Source: Saccharopolyspora ipomoeae (GTDB lineage: Bacteria > Actinomycetota > Actinomycetes > Mycobacteriales > Pseudonocardiaceae). Taken from it: DNA of 64,000 bases. Shown here in pieces: positions 17,739 to 25,947 of the stretch (position 1 is the stretch's first letter; every line of letters starts with the position of its first letter). The stretch lies in assembly GCF_029952525.1 (NCBI RefSeq), contig NZ_JASAOF010000007.1, positions 124,001 to 188,000 of the forward strand, read 5' to 3'. Position numbers and translations under genes: made by a program. The notes beneath the pieces were generated by a model, which had not been told where the DNA came from, did not search any database, and saw only the letters and a list, made by a program, of their open reading frames with translations.

Positions 17739-19265
17739 CTAGACCTCCACCTTCTCCCCCTCCTGGGGCTCGTCCTGCGCGGGGTTGCGCTTGGGCAGGA
17801 AGCGGGCCAGCAGCGGCCACACCAGGATCAGCGCCACGATGCAGTAGACGGTGATCGAGAACGGCGTGTTGACCAGGCCGCTGAGGTCGCCGTCGCTGAT
17901 CTGCAGGGCTCGGCGCATCTGCTGCTCCGACGTCGGCCCGAGGATCACCGCGATGATCGCGGGCAGCACCGGCAGGCCGTAGCGGCGCATGGTGAAGCCG
18001 ATCAGGCCGATCACGAACAGCACCAGCAGGTCCAGCGGGTCACCGCCGACCGCGTAGGCGCCGACGCTGGCGAAGAACAGGATGCCCGCGTACAGGTACG
18101 GCCGCGGGATCTGCAGCAGCTTCGCCCACACCGGGGCGAGCGGCAGGTTCAGCACCAGCAGCAGCACCGAGCCGATGAACATGCTGGCGATCAGCGCCCA
18201 CACCAGTTCCGACTCGCGCTCGAACAGCAGCGGACCCGGCTGGATGCCGTACTGCTGGAACGCCGCGAGCATCACCGCCGCGACCGCCGTGGTCGGCAGG
18301 CCCAGCGTCAGCATCGACACCATCGTGCCCGCCGCCGAGGCGCTCGCCGCGGCCTCCGGACCGGCCACGCCCTCGATCGCGCCCTTGCCGAACTCCTCGC
18401 GGTGCTTGGACAGCCGCCGCTCGGTCACGTACGACAGGAACGTCGGGATCTCCGCGCCACCGGCCGGGACCGCGCCGAACGGGAACCCGATGAACGGGCC
18501 GCGCAGCCACGGCTTCCAGGTGCGGCGCACGTCCGAACCGGACAGCAGCGCGCGGCCGACCGGGATCGGTTCGGCGTTGCTGCGCCGCAGGTGCGCGGCG
18601 ACCCACAGCGACTCGCCGATCGCGAACAGCCCGACCGCGACGAGGACCACGTCGATGCCGTCGGCCAGGTGCAGCATCCCGAAGGTGAGCCGCTGCTGGC
18701 CGGTCATCTCGTCCAGGCCGATGATGCCGAGCGTGAGACCGATGAGCAGCGAGGCGAATCCGCGGATCCGGGACTTGCCGAGCACCGAGGTGATCGCGAT
18801 GAACGCCAGCACCGTGATCGCCAGGTAGTCCGGTGCGCCGATGTCGACGGCCAGCTCGGCCACGATCGGCGCCAGCAGCACCAGCAGGGTCAGGCCGACG
18901 ATCGCGCCGATGAAGTGGCCGACGGCCGCGGTCGCGAGCGCTTGCGCGCCACGACCCTTGCGCGCCATCGGGTTCCCCTCCAGCGCGGCGATCACCGAGA
19001 AGCTCTCGCCCGGGGTGTTGAGCAGGATCGAGGTGGTCGATCCGCCGAACATGCCGCCGAAGTAGATGCCGGCGAACATGATGAACGCGCTGGTCGGTTC
19101 CAGGGCGTAGGTGACGGGCAGCAGCAGCGCCACCGCCATCGCCGGTCCGATGCCGGGCAGCACGCCGATGGCGGTGCCCAGCAGCACGCCCAGGGCGGCC
19201 CACACCAGGTTCATCGGGGTCAGCGCGGTGGCGAACCCGTCGAGCAGCAGGTTGAGGGATTCCAT
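17739..19265 (-). CDS. tctA: Tripartite tricarboxylate transporter, large membrane subunit TctA
   Basis: A 508-residue protein with about 12 membrane segments. It has the TctA signatures [20 protein letters not shown] (residues 34-53) and [19 protein letters not shown] (about 68). It is the large permease of the TTT family, importing citrate-like di/tricarboxylates driven by ion gradient with a periplasmic-type binding protein. It is third in the leftward operon tctC-tctB-tctA, three bases after tctB, and is followed by a terminator. Confidence 0.93.
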   Translation of the reverse strand: MESLNLLLDGFATALTPMNLVWAALGVLLGTAIGVLPGIGPAMAVALLLPVTYALEPTSAFIMFAGIYFGGMFGGSTTSILLNTPGESFSVIAALEGNPMARKGRGAQALATAAVGHFIGAIVGLTLLVLLAPIVAELAVDIGAPDYLAITVLAFIAITSVLGKSRIRGFASLLIGLTLGIIGLDEMTGQQRLTFGMLHLADGIDVVLVAVGLFAIGESLWVAAHLRRSNAEPIPVGRALLSGSDVRRTWKPWLRGPFIGFPFGAVPAGGAEIPTFLSYVTERRLSKHREEFGKGAIEGVAGPEAAASASAAGTMVSMLTLGLPTTAVAAVMLAAFQQYGIQPGPLLFERESELVWALIASMFIGSVLLLVLNLPLAPVWAKLLQIPRPYLYAGILFFASVGAYAVGGDPLDLLVLFVIGLIGFTMRRYGLPVLPAIIAVILGPTSEQQMRRALQISDGDLSGLVNTPFSITVYCIVALILVWPLLARFLPKRNPAQDEPQEGEKVEV

Positions 19266-19268
19266 CAG

Positions 19269-19793
19269 TTACAGCACCCCCATCAGCGGGCCGCCGGGCA
19301 GGGGGACACCGAGCAGGTTGTTGAACACGAAGTACGTCGCCACCGACAGCACCGCCGCCAGCAGCGGGTCCCGCACCGCGTTGCGGCTGCCCAGGGCGTA
19401 GGCGCAGCCCCAGAACAGGATCATGCCGGACAGCGGGAAGCCGATGATGTTGATCAGCACCGCGTTGGCCAGGAACGACGCCGACAGCAGCAGCACCGTC
19501 CGCCAGTCGCTGGGTGCGGTGAGGTCGACGTCCTCGCCGGTCTCGGACTCGCCGCGACCGCCGCGCAGCACGTCGCGGGCCAGCAGCGCCGCGACGACGA
19601 GCAGCAGGCCGCCGATGAGGAACGGCACGGTCTTGGGCCCGACGGGGCCGCGCTGGGTGAAGTCGGTCGAGATCGACGCGGCGTCGACGAGCACCAGCAC
19701 GCCCAGCAGCGCCAGCAGCACGCAGATGCCCAGCTCGGAGTGCTCGCGCAGCCAGGTGCGCTTGGAGCTCGTGGTGGTCGTGGATTCGGTCAT
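19269..19793 (-). CDS. tctB: Tripartite tricarboxylate transporter, small membrane subunit TctB
   Basis: A 174-residue protein with four predicted membrane helices (LGICVLLALLGVLVLVDA, TVPFLIGGLLLVVAALLA, TVLLLSASFLANAVLINIIGFP, and a C-terminal helix). The ATG at 19793 overlaps the tctC stop (ATGA), so a longer upstream reading frame is not needed. TctB is the small, poorly conserved partner of TctA. A polar GRGESETGEDVD loop separates helices 2 and 3. Confidence 0.88.
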   Translation of the reverse strand: MTESTTTTSSKRTWLREHSELGICVLLALLGVLVLVDAASISTDFTQRGPVGPKTVPFLIGGLLLVVAALLARDVLRGGRGESETGEDVDLTAPSDWRTVLLLSASFLANAVLINIIGFPLSGMILFWGCAYALGSRNAVRDPLLAAVLSVATYFVFNNLLGVPLPGGPLMGVL

Positions 19794-20782
19794 GCCAGCC
19801 CCAACTCCTCGAGCACCGTGGCCACCCGCTCGTTCTCCTGCCGCAGGAACTCGCCGAACTGCGGTCCCGGCTCGTACGCCTCGGTCCAGCCGTTGCGCTG
19901 CAACGCCTCCTTCCACTCGGGGGTGGCGTTGAGGCGCTCGAACAACGACACGAGCTTGGCGCGGTCGCGCTCGCTCATCTCCGGCGGGGCGACGACGCCG
20001 CGCCAGTTGGTGAAGTTGACGTCCACACCGGACTCGATCAGCGTCGGCGCGTTCACGCCGGGCAGCCGCTCCGGTCCGGTGACGGCCAGCACGCGCAGCT
20101 CACCGGCCTCGATCTGGTCGCGGTACTCGCCGATGCCGGAGACGCCGAAGGAGACCTTGCCGCCGAGCACGGAGGCCAGCAGCTCGCCGCCGCCGTCGAA
20201 GGGCACGTAGTTGACCTGCTTCGGCGAGAGGCCGATGGCCTTGGCCATGAGCATCGGGGCCAGGTGGTCGGGTCCGCCGGGCGACGAGCCGCCGCCGACA
20301 GGAACCCCGCCGGGGTTGGCCTTCCAGTCCCGGAGGAGCTGGTCGAGGTTCTGGTACGGCGAGTCCTTGCCGACCACGACGACGTTGGACTCCTCGACGA
20401 GCTTGGCGATCGGCGTGGTGTCCTGCAGCGACACCGGCGAGTGGTTGGTGTAGACGCTGCCGACCACGCCCAGGCCCATCGACATGGCGAGCTTGCCGTT
20501 GCCGCGCTCGTTGACCACGCGCCCGAGGCCGACGGTGCCGCCGGCGCCGGGGAGGTTGAACACCTCGGTGTTGCTCTGCAGACCGGCGTCGTCCATCGCC
20601 TTGACCGCGGTGCGAGCGGTGATGTCGTACCCGCCTCCGGGTGAGTTGGGCACCAGGACTCGCAGTCCCCGGATCTGCGCTTCTGCGCTGCTGTCTGCAC
20701 TGGTGCTGATCAGTGGTGGCACCAGGAGCACGAGCAGCACGGCCGCGATCGCAGCCAGCGCGCTGCGTAGCCGCACGGGCAA
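19790..20782 (-). CDS. tctC: Tripartite tricarboxylate transporter substrate-binding protein TctC
   Basis: A 330-residue exported binding protein. The N-terminus (RLRSALAAIAAVLLVLLVPPLI) is a signal peptide without a lipobox Cys. The mature part has the Bug/TctC pattern: LRVLVPNSPGGGYDITART, NLPGAGGTVGL, GGSSPGGPDHLAPMLMAK and VNYVPFDGGGELLASVLGG. It captures the dicarboxylate or tricarboxylate outside the membrane and delivers it to TctAB. TTG 20782 has the better-placed ribosome site (GGAGAGG); GTG 20776 is an alternative. It is first in its operon and divergent from the sensor kinase. Confidence 0.9.
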   Translation of the reverse strand: MPVRLRSALAAIAAVLLVLLVPPLISTSADSSAEAQIRGLRVLVPNSPGGGYDITARTAVKAMDDAGLQSNTEVFNLPGAGGTVGLGRVVNERGNGKLAMSMGLGVVGSVYTNHSPVSLQDTTPIAKLVEESNVVVVGKDSPYQNLDQLLRDWKANPGGVPVGGGSSPGGPDHLAPMLMAKAIGLSPKQVNYVPFDGGGELLASVLGGKVSFGVSGIGEYRDQIEAGELRVLAVTGPERLPGVNAPTLIESGVDVNFTNWRGVVAPPEMSERDRAKLVSLFERLNATPEWKEALQRNGWTEAYEPGPQFGEFLRQENERVATVLEELGLA

Positions 20783-21024
20783 TCCCGCCTCTCCATTGTG
20801 GTCGGAACGTGAGCCGGCTCATGCTGCACCGCCGGTCGGTGATCTGTCTCCCTTAACGTCGTAACGACACTTCCGGAACTTCTGTAACCGGGCCGGGTCC
20901 GGCAACGTCCGATACCCGCGAAACGCGCGCACCGGCCGCCCGAATCGTCCTTCGGCGGCGTGTGACCAGGGTCTTTGCCCGTTCTCGGCGGGCGCGGGTT
21001 AACGTTCCCGCGAGGAGGTGCGCG
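20783..21024. promoter_or_regulatory. Divergent control region tctC / sensor kinase
   Basis: The 242-bp spacer should hold promoters for both transporter and two-component system. It contains the inverted repeat GTCGTAACGAC (20858-20868), with AACGTCGTAACGACAC around it, a candidate site for the response regulator. A GAGGAGG ribosome site for the kinase is at 21012-21018. Confidence 0.45.
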
Positions 21025-22587
21025 GTGCTGCGTGTGCAGGGGAGCTTGTCGCGGCAGCTGCTGAGCTGGCAGCTGCTGATCATCCTCGTGCTGCTGGGCA
21101 CCGTCGCGGTGTACTCGGTGTCGCAGAGCGACGCGGCGTTCCGGGCCAGCGAGGGGCGCAAGATGCTCTCGGTCGCCGAGGACCTCGCCGCCACCGAGAT
21201 GGTCCGGGCCAGCCTGCAGGACCCCTACCGGCGGGACGCGCTGCCGATCCTCGCCGAGAGCGCGCGGAGCCTCTCCGGCGCCGACCAGGTGATCATCGCC
21301 GACGCGGGCGGGCGCGTGCTCACCTCGCCCGATCCCGGGCAGCGCGGCCAGCCGCTCCCGCTGGGCGAGTCGACCGTGCTGCGCGGTGCGGCGTGGGTCG
21401 GCGAGGTCGAGGCCGACGGCACCGGCACGCTCGTGGCGCACGTGCCGGTGATCTCCAACGACGCGCGGATCGTCGGCGTCGTCTCCGCCGGTCGCAACAC
21501 CCCCGACCTGCTGCAGGGCCTGCGCAACGCGCCGGAGAACCCGCTGGCGCTGCTGGCCTTCGCCGCGTTCCTCGGCATCGCCGGGTCGGTGCTGCTGGCG
21601 CGCCGGGTCAAGCGCCAGACGCTCGGGCTGGAACCGCAGGAGATCACCCGGCTCGTCGAGCACCGCGAGGCGCTGCTGCACGGGGTGCGCGAGGGGGTCG
21701 TCGGCGTCGACGAGCAGAACCGGATCACGCTGGTCAACGACCAGGCGCTGCAGCTGCTCGCGCTGCCCGCCGACAGCCTCGGCCGCCACATCGACTCGCT
21801 CGACCTCGGCGACCGGGCGCGCGACGTGCTCACCGGGCGCTCCGACGGGGTGGACCAGATCGTGCTGCGCCGGGGCCGGGTCGTGGTGCTCAACCGGATG
21901 CCGATCTCGGCGGTCGGCGCGGTGGTGACCATGCGCGACCGCACCGAGCTGGTCGACCTGCAGCGCGAGCTGGCGGTGCACCGCGACACCACCGACACGC
22001 TGCGGGCGCAGGCCCACGAGTTCTCCAACCGGCTGCACACCATCTCCGGGCTGGTGGAGCTCGGCGAGTACGAGGAGCTGCAGCGCTACGTGCAGCGCAT
22101 CAGCCACCACAGCGAGCGCTGGCACGCCGAGGTCACCGCCCGCGTGCACGACCCGGCCACGGCGGCGCTGCTCATCGCCAAGTCGAGCCTGGCCGCCGAG
22201 CGCGGCGTGGGGCTGCGGCTCGGCGAGGACGGGTCCCTCGGCGAGATCGACGAGGGGCTCTCCGCCGACGTCGTCACCGTGCTCGGCAACCTCGTCGACA
22301 ACGCGCTCGACGCGCTGGAGTCCACTCGGGACGCGTGGATCGAGGTCGAGCTGCACCACACCGACGAGATCACCGTCGTGGTGCGGGATTCCGGTCCCGG
22401 TGTGGCGCCGGAGATCGTCGAGGAGGTGTTCCGGCACGGGTTCACCACCAAGGCGGCGCGCGGCGGCGAGCGCGGGCTGGGCCTGGCGCTGACGCGCCAG
22501 ATCTGCCGCCGCCGCGGCGGATCCGTGGAGGTGCACAACGCCGACGGCGCGGTGTTCACCGCCCGACTCCCCCTGGAGGCGGCATGA
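21025..22587 (+). CDS. CitA/DcuS-family sensor histidine kinase
   Basis: A 520-residue kinase from GTG 21025. The layout is: membrane helix 1 (about 14-32), an extracytoplasmic single Cache sensor (about 35-170), membrane helix 2 (about 172-193), a PAS domain (VGVDEQNRITLVNDQALQLL), the SpoB-type H-box QAHEFSNRLHTISGL (about 329-343) and an HATPase domain with NLVDNALDAL, DSGPGVAPE and GERGLGLAL. This family senses citrate, fumarate or related acids. Its position beside tctCBA indicates that it senses the acid the transporter carries. Confidence 0.92.
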   Translation: MLRVQGSLSRQLLSWQLLIILVLLGTVAVYSVSQSDAAFRASEGRKMLSVAEDLAATEMVRASLQDPYRRDALPILAESARSLSGADQVIIADAGGRVLTSPDPGQRGQPLPLGESTVLRGAAWVGEVEADGTGTLVAHVPVISNDARIVGVVSAGRNTPDLLQGLRNAPENPLALLAFAAFLGIAGSVLLARRVKRQTLGLEPQEITRLVEHREALLHGVREGVVGVDEQNRITLVNDQALQLLALPADSLGRHIDSLDLGDRARDVLTGRSDGVDQIVLRRGRVVVLNRMPISAVGAVVTMRDRTELVDLQRELAVHRDTTDTLRAQAHEFSNRLHTISGLVELGEYEELQRYVQRISHHSERWHAEVTARVHDPATAALLIAKSSLAAERGVGLRLGEDGSLGEIDEGLSADVVTVLGNLVDNALDALESTRDAWIEVELHHTDEITVVVRDSGPGVAPEIVEEVFRHGFTTKAARGGERGLGLALTRQICRRRGGSVEVHNADGAVFTARLPLEAA

Positions 22588-23267
22588 TCAGAGTGCTGGT
22601 GGTCGACGACGACTTCATGGTCGCCAAGGTCCACAGCGGCTACGTCTCGCGGGTCGAGGGCTTCGAGGTCGTCGGCACCGCGCACACCGGGGCCGACGCG
22701 GTGGTGGCCGTCGACGAGCTGCGGCCGGACCTGGTGCTGCTCGACATCTACCTGCCCGACCTCGACGGCCTGTCGGTGCTGCGGCAGCTGCGCGGCCGGC
22801 CGTCGGCGGACCCGGACGTCATCGTGATCACCGCCGCCCGCGACCTGGAGACCGTGCGGGGCGCGATCCACGGCGGCGCGCTGCACTACCTGATCAAGCC
22901 GTTCAGCTACGAGGCGCTGCGGGAACGCCTGGAGAGCTTCCGCTCGGTGCACCGCGCGCTGGCGGACATGCCCGGCGACGCCGCCACCGCGCAGCAGGAC
23001 GTCGACCGCCTCTTCGGCACCCGCACCCGCGCCGTCACGCCCCCGAAGGGCCTGTCGCCGGAGACCTCCCGCATCGTCGAGGACATCCTCCGCGCCCGCT
23101 CCACCGACGGCGGCGACCTCTCGGCCGCCGAATGCGCCGAGGCGACGGAACTCTCGCGGGTCAGCGCCCGGAAGTACCTGGAGCACTTCGTCGAATCGGG
23201 CCGCGCGGAAGTCCACTTGCGCTACGGAGGAACCGGCCGCCCGGAACGCCGCTACCGCTGGCTCTGA
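22584..23267 (+). CDS. CitB/DcuR-family response regulator
   Basis: A 227-residue protein whose ATG overlaps the kinase stop (ATGA). The receiver domain has acidic VVDDD (8-10), phospho-acceptor Asp in VLLDIYLPD (about 54), Thr/Ala in VITAA and Lys in YLIKPFSYEAL (about 104). The C-terminal domain ends in a helix-turn-helix (LSAAECAEATELSRVSARKYLEHFVE), as in CitB/DcuR regulators. Likely target: the divergent tctCBA promoter. Confidence 0.92.
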   Translation: MIRVLVVDDDFMVAKVHSGYVSRVEGFEVVGTAHTGADAVVAVDELRPDLVLLDIYLPDLDGLSVLRQLRGRPSADPDVIVITAARDLETVRGAIHGGALHYLIKPFSYEALRERLESFRSVHRALADMPGDAATAQQDVDRLFGTRTRAVTPPKGLSPETSRIVEDILRARSTDGGDLSAAECAEATELSRVSARKYLEHFVESGRAEVHLRYGGTGRPERRYRWL

Positions 23268-23272
23268 CTCGG

Positions 23273-23328
23273 GGTGACGCGATTTCAATGGAACTCAGGG
23301 ACCTGATTTCCATTGAAATCGCGTCACC
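23273..23328. repeat. Long hairpin with GATTTC/GAAATC core
   Basis: A perfect 21-bp stem (23273-23293 with 23308-23328) encloses a 14-base loop, between the convergent response regulator and P450 genes. It includes GATTTCAATGGAA and TTCCATTGAAATC, the same core as the array at 3780-3853, while the outer arms (GGTGACGC/GCGTCACC) differ. It probably terminates both transcripts, but the repeated core implies a shared origin with the first array. Confidence 0.85.
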
Positions 23329-23338
23329 GCGCGGGCGC

Positions 23339-24544
23339 CTAGTGCGGGGAGAACGTCACCGGCAACGACGTCAGACCTCGCATGAGGACCGAGGGGCGCC
23401 AGGTGAGGTCGCCGGGGTGGGCTCCCAGGGCGGTGTCGGGGAGGCGGTCGAGGAGGACCTCGATGCCGGTGGTGGTGATGGTGCGGGCGATCTCCTGAGC
23501 GGCGTGCGGGCAGCCGTGCTCGCCGTGGCTGAACGAGAGGTGGGCGTGGTTGCCGAGCGCGCCCTCGTGGCCGTGCGGGCGGATCTGCGGGTCGGCGTTG
23601 GCCGCAGCCAGGCCCAGGACCAGCAGATCGCCCCGACGGATGGACTTGCCGCCGAGCTGGACGTCCCGGGTGGCCCAGCGGCCCACGTGGTTCTGGGTGG
23701 GCGTGTCCTCCCAGAGCACCTCGTTGAGCGCGTGGCCGACGCTGCTGCGCCCGCCCGCGAGGTCGATGGCGAAGCGCGCCTCCGTGAGCATCAGCCGCAG
23801 CGCGTTGCCCATCCAGTCCGATGTGGTCAGATGCGCCTTGCCGAGCGCGATGAACAGGTCCGCGGCGATCTCGTCCTCGGAGAGCCCGACCGGGTGCAGC
23901 ACCAGGTGCGAGACCAGGTCGTCGGACGGGTCGGCGCGGCGCTCGCGGACCAGCCGCAGCATCCGGGCCACGGTGCGCTCGTGCGCGCGCACCGCCTCCT
24001 CCCCCTCCTGCCCGGACAGGGCCACGTCGTGGGTGAGCATCGGGGCGTCGTCGTCGGGCAGGCCGTAGATCTCGGCCATCGCCAGCAGCGGGATCTGGTG
24101 GGTGTACTCCACGACGAGATCGGCGAAACCGCGTCCGGCGAACCGGTCGATGAGCCGGTCGCAGATCCGCTCCACCGAGGAGGCCAGCTCGAACCGGTCC
24201 ACGGCCGCCAGCGCTTCGTGCACCGCCACACCCCTCGTCCGGTGCTCGGCGACGTCGGCCAGCAGCGCCGAGGGGCGGGGTTCGACGTAGGCGCGCAGCG
24301 ACCAGTCCTCCGGGACGCGGTGCCACTGGTTCCAGCGGCGCGGGTCGCGGCTGAACAGCTCGGGATTGCCCACCACGTAGTGCACTTCGCGGTAGCCGAG
24401 GACCGACCACGCCGGGACGCCGCCCTCCAGCTGAACCGGGGCGACCGGGCCGTGCTCGCGCCGCAGCCGCCGGTACACCGCGGCCGGGTCGCGGTGGAAC
24501 CGCTCGCCGAAGAACGGGGTCGCGCTCACTCCCGGGTCCATCAC
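23339..24544 (-). CDS. Conservon cytochrome P450 (CYP157-like, no ExxR)
   Basis: A 401-residue P450. The heme loop is LSFSHGEHGCPH, with the Cys ligand near residue 353. The K-helix that normally carries ExxR reads NEVLWEDTP, so Arg is replaced by Trp. The I-helix (ALGKAHLTTSDWMGN) lacks the usual AGxxT. Loss of ExxR is known in CYP157 enzymes, which sit in actinobacterial conservons, and this gene follows cvnD with an ATGA overlap. The substrate is unknown. It may work in a signalling complex with the CvnABCD proteins. Confidence 0.87.
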   Translation of the reverse strand: MMDPGVSATPFFGERFHRDPAAVYRRLRREHGPVAPVQLEGGVPAWSVLGYREVHYVVGNPELFSRDPRRWNQWHRVPEDWSLRAYVEPRPSALLADVAEHRTRGVAVHEALAAVDRFELASSVERICDRLIDRFAGRGFADLVVEYTHQIPLLAMAEIYGLPDDDAPMLTHDVALSGQEGEEAVRAHERTVARMLRLVRERRADPSDDLVSHLVLHPVGLSEDEIAADLFIALGKAHLTTSDWMGNALRLMLTEARFAIDLAGGRSSVGHALNEVLWEDTPTQNHVGRWATRDVQLGGKSIRRGDLLVLGLAAANADPQIRPHGHEGALGNHAHLSFSHGEHGCPHAAQEIARTITTTGIEVLLDRLPDTALGAHPGDLTWRPSVLMRGLTSLPVTFSPH

Positions 24545-25134
24545 GGCCTCCGGGCCAGCGACATCTCGCGCAGGTGCTCCACCAGTCGCACCAGCACCCG
24601 CTTGCTGGACTCGCGGTCGCGGGCGTCGCAGTCGAGCATCGGCACGTCCCCGGGCAGGTCCAGCGAGTCGCGCACCTGCTCCAGGCTGTGCTTGGGGACG
24701 CCGAAGTTGTTGCGCGCCACCACGAACGGCGTCCCGCGCTCCTCCAGGCGGTCGATGGCGTACCAGCAGTCGGCGATGCGCCGGGAGTCCACCAGCACGA
24801 CCGCGCCGAGGCAGCCGCTGAACAGCTGGTCCCAGATGAACCAGAACCGCTCCTGTCCGGGCGCGCCGAACAGGTACAGCACCATCCGCTCGTTGAGCGT
24901 GATACGCCCGAAGTCGAAGGCCACGGTGGTCGTGCTCTTGGCGCCGACGCCCGCGGTGGAGTCCACGCCGACGCTGGCGACGGTCATGGTCTCCTCGGTC
25001 TCCAGCGGCCGGATCTCGCTGACCGAGCGCACGAGGGTGGTCTTGCCGACCGCGAAACCGCCGATGACGACGATCTTGAGCCCGTCCGCGGCGGTGGCGC
25101 GCAGCGGGACGCGGTCAGATGTTGCGAAGTCCAA
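24541..25134 (-). CDS. cvnD: Conservon GTPase CvnD
   Basis: A 197-residue Ras-like GTPase. It shows P-loop GGFAVGKTT (about 25-33), the switch region ending LFGAPGQERFWF and the base-specificity region VVARNNFG (NxxD-like, atypical). CvnD proteins bind GTP and associate at the membrane with the CvnA sensor, CvnB and CvnC. The start overlaps the cvnC end by 20 bases. Confidence 0.92.
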   Translation of the reverse strand: MDFATSDRVPLRATAADGLKIVVIGGFAVGKTTLVRSVSEIRPLETEETMTVASVGVDSTAGVGAKSTTTVAFDFGRITLNERMVLYLFGAPGQERFWFIWDQLFSGCLGAVVLVDSRRIADCWYAIDRLEERGTPFVVARNNFGVPKHSLEQVRDSLDLPGDVPMLDCDARDRESSKRVLVRLVEHLREMSLARRP

Positions 25135-25474
25135 CTAGCACCTGCTCCAGGAAATCCGGGGTCGGGATGTCCGACGGGTCGCGCCGGGCGGAGGGGTGCC
25201 GCGCGGTGATCTTGCCCAGCGCTTGGAGATCACCGAGCAGGATGCGCACGACGCTCACCGGCAGCCGGAGCTCGGCGGCGAGTTCGACCACCGAGATCGG
25301 CGAGCGCGCCAGTCGCAGGATGGCGGCGTGCTCGGACTGCATGCCCGGGGTCGGCTCCCCCTCGGTGACCACGAGGGTCACCGGGTCGAACGCGTCGTCG
25401 GCGGGACGGGTGCGGCCGCCCGTGACGATGTAGAGCCGGTCCGGGTTCTCGTCGTCGAGCAGCCGCCGCGTCAT
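25115..25474 (-). CDS. cvnC: Conservon DUF742 protein CvnC
   Basis: A 119-residue DUF742 protein: RLYIVTGGRTRP at the N-terminus, then MQSEHAAILRLARSPISVVELAAELRLPVSVVRILLGDL, a winged-helix-like segment, and TPDFLEQVLVGLRNI at the end. The ATG at 25474 overlaps the cvnB stop. DUF742 proteins are the third component of conservons; DNA binding is suggested by the fold but not shown. Confidence 0.9.
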   Translation of the reverse strand: MTRRLLDDENPDRLYIVTGGRTRPADDAFDPVTLVVTEGEPTPGMQSEHAAILRLARSPISVVELAAELRLPVSVVRILLGDLQALGKITARHPSARRDPSDIPTPDFLEQVLVGLRNI

Positions 25475-25947
25475 GAGACCTCGACCCGGTTCGGACTCCG
25501 CAGGTGCTCGCCGATCTGCTCGACGAGCTCGTTCATGTTGTGGCCGATGATGCCCACGTCGGCCTCGTCGGAGGCCAGCACCGCGAGGTGGGCGCCGAAC
25601 CCGGCCTCGACGATGCACAGCACGCCGCCGTAGAACTCGGTCATCGACTGCCGCACTCCCCCGCTGCCGTCGCCGAACTCGACCGACGCACCGTAGGACA
25701 GGCTCTGGATCCCGGACGCGATCGCCGAGAGCTGGTCCGCCTGATCAGGCCCGAGACCCGCTGTGTGGCAGAGCTTGAGACCGTCCTTGGACAGCACCAG
25801 CGCGTGTCTGCTGCCGGGGGTGTTCTGCAGCAGGTTCTCCAGCATCCAGTCGAGCTCGTGGGTGTCGATGGTCATCGCGGCTGCGGGACGGCGGGCGGGG
25901 TGACCCGCGGTCCCACACCTCCAATCGGGGCTGTCGGGGGGGTTCAT
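25471..25947 (-). CDS. cvnB: Conservon roadblock/LC7 protein CvnB
   Basis: A Roadblock/LC7 protein: LDWMLENLLQNTPGSRHALVLSKDGL, LSAIASGIQSL, then AHLAVLASDEADVGIIGHNMNELVEQIGEHL. Such proteins regulate small GTPases, here CvnD. The ATG at 25947 overlaps the cvnA stop and gives 158 residues. A second ATG at 25875 would give the more usual 134 residues but has no ribosome site, so translational coupling favours the longer form. Confidence 0.9.
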   Translation of the reverse strand: MNPPDSPDWRCGTAGHPARRPAAAMTIDTHELDWMLENLLQNTPGSRHALVLSKDGLKLCHTAGLGPDQADQLSAIASGIQSLSYGASVEFGDGSGGVRQSMTEFYGGVLCIVEAGFGAHLAVLASDEADVGIIGHNMNELVEQIGEHLRSPNRVEVS

